Part shown: positions 60,814 through 64,000 of the stretch, piece after piece
How the letters are laid out: each line of letters opens with the position of its first letter
Numbering within the stretch: position 1 is the stretch's first letter
NCBI RefSeq assembly: GCF_022968825.1
Contig: NZ_JALHKS010000002.1
Span: 186,001-250,000, forward strand
Direction: 5' to 3'
Source of the DNA: Chryseobacterium salipaludis
Lineage (GTDB): Bacteria > Bacteroidota > Bacteroidia > Flavobacteriales > Weeksellaceae
DNA: 64,000 bases
Notes under the pieces: generated by a model
Told to the model about the DNA's origin: nothing
The model's database searches: none
What the model saw: only the letters and a program-made list of their open reading frames with translations
Translations under genes and position numbers: made by a program

Positions 60814-62124
60814 TTATTTTTTGTTTTGATTTAAGATTTTCTCGATTTGTTTTTCCTCCCAGTTACGACCCACACCGAAGGTTTGCATGGCGTGGAAACT
60901 CAGTCCCAGGCCCCAGCCGAGCATTGGCCACCAGAACCAGTAATACTCCCGTGAAGTCATCAGGTTGACGAATATGAGAAACGGAATGACGAGGCAGTAA
61001 GAAATCAGGTTCGAATAAAAACTTTTCAGCTCGCGCACGCGGCGTGCCGCTTTACGATAGGCTTCATCTTGTGTGCGTTCAGTAGCATTCATGATATTTT
61101 GTTTTTGATGTAATAAAGGAATATGGACAGCAAAAGTTTCAGGCGTTTCCTCGACGATCACTTCGGCCTTGGTTAACAGCGCGTACCGCTGCACAATGTT
61201 CGCAAGACCAATGCCTTCGCGGTCGCTGATGACAGGCCGCGGTTGCAACGTATTTTCCACGATAAGCGTCTCTTTTTCAGTTTTAATGGTAATGTGCAAT
61301 GGTTTCTGAGCGGTTGCAAAATTGTGTTTAATGCAGTTTTCCAATAGCAGCTGCAATGAGAGCGGAACCACGTAGCGATTTTCAGCTTCAGCCGCTATAT
61401 TAAAAGTAAAAAGTACACTGTCTTCGAACCTTGTTTTGAGCAGTTCAGCATAGGTTCGTGCAAAATCAACTTCTTCAGCGACAGTCACCGTTTCTTTATC
61501 TTTCTGGTCCAGCACATACCGGTAAATTTTAGACATGGAAGCCGTGAAACGCTGCGCCTGCGGCGGGTTTTCATCGATGAGCGCATCCAGCACATTCAGT
61601 GAATTAAAGAGAAAGTGCGGGTCCAGTTGGTTTTTCAGGCTTTCAAACCGTGCATCTGCAGCTTTAGCGATGAATTTCTGCCGGATGACCTGTTTCTGTG
61701 TGGACGACTTTAAGGCTTTCATAAAACCGCTGGCGTGCAGTATTGCAGAGATCAGCAGCGCAATATTAATCGTCAACCAGTGAGAGAGCGCCATCGAACC
61801 TTCAAAGAATTTGGACACCGGCCGCCCCTGAAACCAGATAAAATTAATATAATCACAAATCAGCACCAATACGATATTCACGATCAGCGTCGCGATGATT
61901 CCCAGAATGGTCCGGATTCGCGTTTTGGTTTCCCAGGGATATTTGCGGCTCAGATAATCATTCACCACGCCATTCCCGACAGCAATCGTAAAACTGTACA
62001 GAAAAGCGAACGCCATATTCACGAGGTAATTCTGCCATGTCTTCACCGGCGTGAAAAACACGAAGCTGGCATTCCCGATAAAAAAGGTAATCCAGGCAAT
62101 GGTGATCAGGCTTTTGCGTTGCAT
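60814..62124 (-). CDS. LytS-type sensor histidine kinase fused to a 2TM domain
   Basis: A 436-residue membrane kinase. Four N-terminal helices (about 5-135), then the His_kinase domain with the phospho-acceptor His in LKNQLDPHFLFNSLNVLDAL near 165, a HATPase part (LLLENCIKHNFA near 258 and GIGLANIVQRY near 301), and a C-terminal 2TM domain (about 362-436). The link is HQKQNIM followed by NATERT, so an in-frame ATG remains at the fusion point (61091-61093) where a separate 2TM protein could start. This is an unusual place for a 2TM domain. Regulated probably from the -7 box at 62142. Confidence 0.9.
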   Translation of the reverse strand: MQRKSLITIAWITFFIGNASFVFFTPVKTWQNYLVNMAFAFLYSFTIAVGNGVVNDYLSRKYPWETKTRIRTILGIIATLIVNIVLVLICDYINFIWFQGRPVSKFFEGSMALSHWLTINIALLISAILHASGFMKALKSSTQKQVIRQKFIAKAADARFESLKNQLDPHFLFNSLNVLDALIDENPPQAQRFTASMSKIYRYVLDQKDKETVTVAEEVDFARTYAELLKTRFEDSVLFTFNIAAEAENRYVVPLSLQLLLENCIKHNFATAQKPLHITIKTEKETLIVENTLQPRPVISDREGIGLANIVQRYALLTKAEVIVEETPETFAVHIPLLHQKQNIMNATERTQDEAYRKAARRVRELKSFYSNLISYCLVIPFLIFVNLMTSREYYWFWWPMLGWGLGLSFHAMQTFGVGRNWEEKQIEKILNQNKK

Positions 62125-62141
62125 CTTTTTTAATTATAAAT

Positions 62142-62172
62142 CAAATGTAGTCCAGACGGAGCAAACCACAAA
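62142..62172 (-). promoter_or_regulatory. Promoter of the LytTR system
   Basis: Minus strand: TTTG (62169-62172), 19 bases, TACATTTG (62142-62149), then 17 bases to the ATG at 62124. This fits the Bacteroidota consensus well. Confidence 0.65.
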
Positions 62173-62214
62173 TAACTTTTGACTGAACCGTCCTTTTCCG
62201 GTGCTGAACGGTAC

Positions 62215-62244
62215 AAAAAAAACCACCGGCAGATTCCGGTGGTT
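62215..62244 (-). terminator. Terminator of the processing protease gene
   Basis: On the minus strand AAACCACCGG pairs with CCGGTGGTTT around a short loop and is followed by a run of T. It lies just after the protease stop codon at 62267. Confidence 0.9.
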
Positions 62245-62266
62245 TGTGTGTAAGTGATATTGACAT

Positions 62267-64000
62267 CTATTTCATTTCTGCCATGGTATTGACAGCTTCC
62301 TGCAAATAAAGGTCGCGCTGCAGGTTTTTCGTCCAGTTCTGCGTCTTCTTGCGGAAGGCTTCATCTTTCTTCTCGCGGATAACTTCATCCGGATTCAGGT
62401 TAAAGCTGAGGCCGTTATTAAATTTCTGCAGAACTTTGTATTTCTTCAGCTGTTCCTTGCGGGTTTTCATGACTTCATTAAACTTCGCCTGATTCAGCGG
62501 AATACTTTCTTCTTTATCCAGGTTTTCTTTCCATTGCGCAGATTCCTGAATCAGCTGGTAAGTACGGTTGTTTTCCAAACGCGCTTCGCTGCTCTTCTGC
62601 AGGGCTTGCACCGCGAAGTAGTTCACCGGACGGTAGTCTGCAGCCGGAATCTTGTCCCAGGCTAGCGCATGGTCATCATACCGCTCACCGATTTCAGAGT
62701 AGGTAAAGAAGTCCTTCATCCGGATATCCGACTGGATTCCCTTACGCTGCGTGGATTCCCCGCTCACACGGTAGAATTTCTGAATGGTTAGTTTCAAAGA
62801 ACCGAAATCATCTGTAGTGTTCAGGAAACGGTTCAGGTCCACAAAGGTTTGCACAGTTCCCTTACCAAATGACTGCGGCGAGCCTAATACCAAGCCGCGT
62901 CCGTAATCCTGCATCGCACCGGCTAAAATCTCGGAGGCGGAGGCGGACAGTTCATTCTGCATAATAATGACCGGGCCGGTCCAGATGGGTGTGCTGTTTT
63001 TATTGCGCAGCGTCTGGATCTTTCCGGTTCCTTCTTTTACCTGAACATAGGTACCGGTATCCATGAACAAGCCCATGATATCGCCTACTTCGGTTAAGCT
63101 GCCGCCGCCGTTATTACGCAGGTCCAGGATAATTCCCCGTACGTTCTGCGTTTTCAGTTTTACGATTTCATTTTTAATGTCATCTGAAGCGTTACGTCCC
63201 TTGGCGTCTTCAAAATCAGCATTAAAGCTCGGCAGGTGAATGAAACCGTATTTCTTGCCGTCCGGCGCATTCACCACCAGGCTGCGGGCAAAGGTATCTT
63301 CAATCGCCACCTCTTCACGTGTCATCGTAACTTCGCGCACGGTTTTGTCTTTCTTTTCAACGGTCAGCGTCACTTTCGTGCCTTCCTTTCCGCGGATCAG
63401 GCGTACGGCTTCATCCACGAGCATGCCCACCACGTTCACGGCATCTTCTCCCGGCTTGGATTTTACTTTCAAAATCTTGTCGCCTTCCGACAGTTGCTTG
63501 GATTTCCAGGCAGGCGCACCGATCGTCAGCGGCCCTAAATACAAATAACCTTTTTTCTCCTGAATAACGGCACCAATCCCGATGATTTTTCCTTTAAACT
63601 GACTGTCGAATTCTTCCTTATTTTTAGGAGAATAGTAATTGGTATGCGGATCAAACACCTCGGTATAAGCGTTCATGTACACAGTGAACCAGTCTTTTTT
63701 GCTGCGTTTCTTGAAACGGCGGAAGGTATCGGTAATGAGTTCTTTTACTTCCTGAGTTGCCTTTGTGCGTTTTTCATCCGCTGTCAGCACTTCCAGTTTA
63801 ATGGTATCCTGTAATTTATGACGCTGTACAGAATCCTTCTTTTCACGCTGGGCTTCTTCCTTGGCTGTGAGTGATTCCATTTCCTGCAGAATGTTGTATT
63901 TAATATACTTTTTCCATTCTTTCGCCATTTCTGCTGTGTTGGCAGGATGTTGTTTCGCTTTGGGTTCCAGAATCAGCGTTTCATCTTCATTTAAATCGAT
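62267..64000 (-). CDS. prc: C-terminal processing protease (Prc/Tsp, S41), 5' end cut
   Basis: At least 577 residues; the frame stays open to the right edge, so the N-terminus is missing. Seen in order: a helical N-terminal part (MESLTAKEEAQREKKDSVQ), FDPHTNYYSPKNKEEFDSQFKG near 115 (of the visible chain), a PDZ domain (about 150-225; IGAPAWKSKQLSEGDKILKV), and the S41 protease core with GIILDLRNNGGGSLTEV near 290 and the catalytic Ser-Lys pair in NELSASASEILAGAMQDYGRGLVLG near 330, followed by a C-terminal DUF3340-like part. Prc removes C-terminal tails of periplasmic proteins. The family has about 650-720 residues, so roughly 100 are outside. Confidence 0.93.
   Translation of the reverse strand: MDLNEDETLILEPKAKQHPANTAEMAKEWKKYIKYNILQEMESLTAKEEAQREKKDSVQRHKLQDTIKLEVLTADEKRTKATQEVKELITDTFRRFKKRSKKDWFTVYMNAYTEVFDPHTNYYSPKNKEEFDSQFKGKIIGIGAVIQEKKGYLYLGPLTIGAPAWKSKQLSEGDKILKVKSKPGEDAVNVVGMLVDEAVRLIRGKEGTKVTLTVEKKDKTVREVTMTREEVAIEDTFARSLVVNAPDGKKYGFIHLPSFNADFEDAKGRNASDDIKNEIVKLKTQNVRGIILDLRNNGGGSLTEVGDIMGLFMDTGTYVQVKEGTGKIQTLRNKNSTPIWTGPVIIMQNELSASASEILAGAMQDYGRGLVLGSPQSFGKGTVQTFVDLNRFLNTTDDFGSLKLTIQKFYRVSGESTQRKGIQSDIRMKDFFTYSEIGERYDDHALAWDKIPAADYRPVNYFAVQALQKSSEARLENNRTYQLIQESAQWKENLDKEESIPLNQAKFNEVMKTRKEQLKKYKVLQKFNNGLSFNLNPDEVIREKKDEAFRKKTQNWTKNLQRDLYLQEAVNTMAEMK

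Noticed and set aside
61091..61093. Separate gene for the 2TM end of the LytS kinase
   Set aside because: The frame is continuous with the kinase and no independent promoter or spacing is seen, so one fused gene is annotated; the internal ATG is noted in the findings.

Overview
The window is a piece of a Bacteroidota chromosome, most likely class Flavobacteriia and close to Chryseobacterium/Weeksellaceae. The evidence is the dcw cluster order without ddl, FtsL-like and FtsI-PASTA types, many lipoproteins and SusC-like TonB receptors, a flavastacin-group prolyl endopeptidase, and repeated TAnnTTTG (-7) promoter boxes with little use of Shine-Dalgarno sequences. By eye the base composition is balanced, higher in GC than a typical Chryseobacterium, so I do not name a genus. 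I see no rRNA, tRNA, CRISPR array, transposase or phage gene.

Layout. 1-90: 5' end of engB (minus). 136-897: alpha/beta hydrolase (minus). 1147-17269: a complete division and cell-wall (dcw) operon, mraZ-rsmH-ftsL-ftsI-murE-mraY-murD-ftsW-murG-murC-ftsQ-ftsA-ftsZ-yqeY, read from one promoter with a two-repeat MraZ box and closed by a terminator. 17477-19588: a bacilliredoxin and a GH3-family adenylating enzyme. 19767-20249: the remnant of a DUF1016/YhcG nuclease that lost its catalytic middle. 20426-24060 (minus): mutL-rhomboid-EEP phosphatase-lipoprotein. 24268-26385: prolyl oligopeptidase lipoprotein. 26874-33754 (minus): a six-gene signalling block (response regulator-histidine kinase, large hybrid kinase, response regulator, CheR, CheB, response regulator) without CheA, CheW or receptors.

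34159-41277 is the most unusual part. An AraC-type regulator is followed by a small secreted subunit, a PapD-like periplasmic chaperone, a two-part protein whose C-terminal half resembles the subunit, a 926-residue outer-membrane barrel protein with Ig-like and Ca-loop-like ends, and a second secreted subunit with its own strong promoter. I read this as a chaperone-usher-like surface fibre system of a type that I cannot match to a named family.

41388-51130 holds housekeeping and envelope genes: sufE, a GT9 glycosyltransferase, mannose-1-phosphate guanylyltransferase, a SprT-like protease, TolC, a DUF4160/DUF2442 pair, an SpmA-SpmB fusion, a WYL regulator, a glycosyltransferase and a small membrane protein. 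51294-64000 holds clpC, sodC, a TonB-dependent receptor, a secreted repeat protein, a small beta-barrel, mnmA, a LytTR regulator with its LytS-type kinase (fused to a 2TM domain and next to a free 2TM protein), and a C-terminal processing protease cut by the window edge.

Smaller non-coding signals include a parS-like palindrome at 58179-58194, two related intergenic hairpin elements (42795-42919 and 58201-58327), a 15-base tandem array at 56774-56878, and several genes whose -7 box ends 5-6 bases before the ATG, suggesting leaderless messages.
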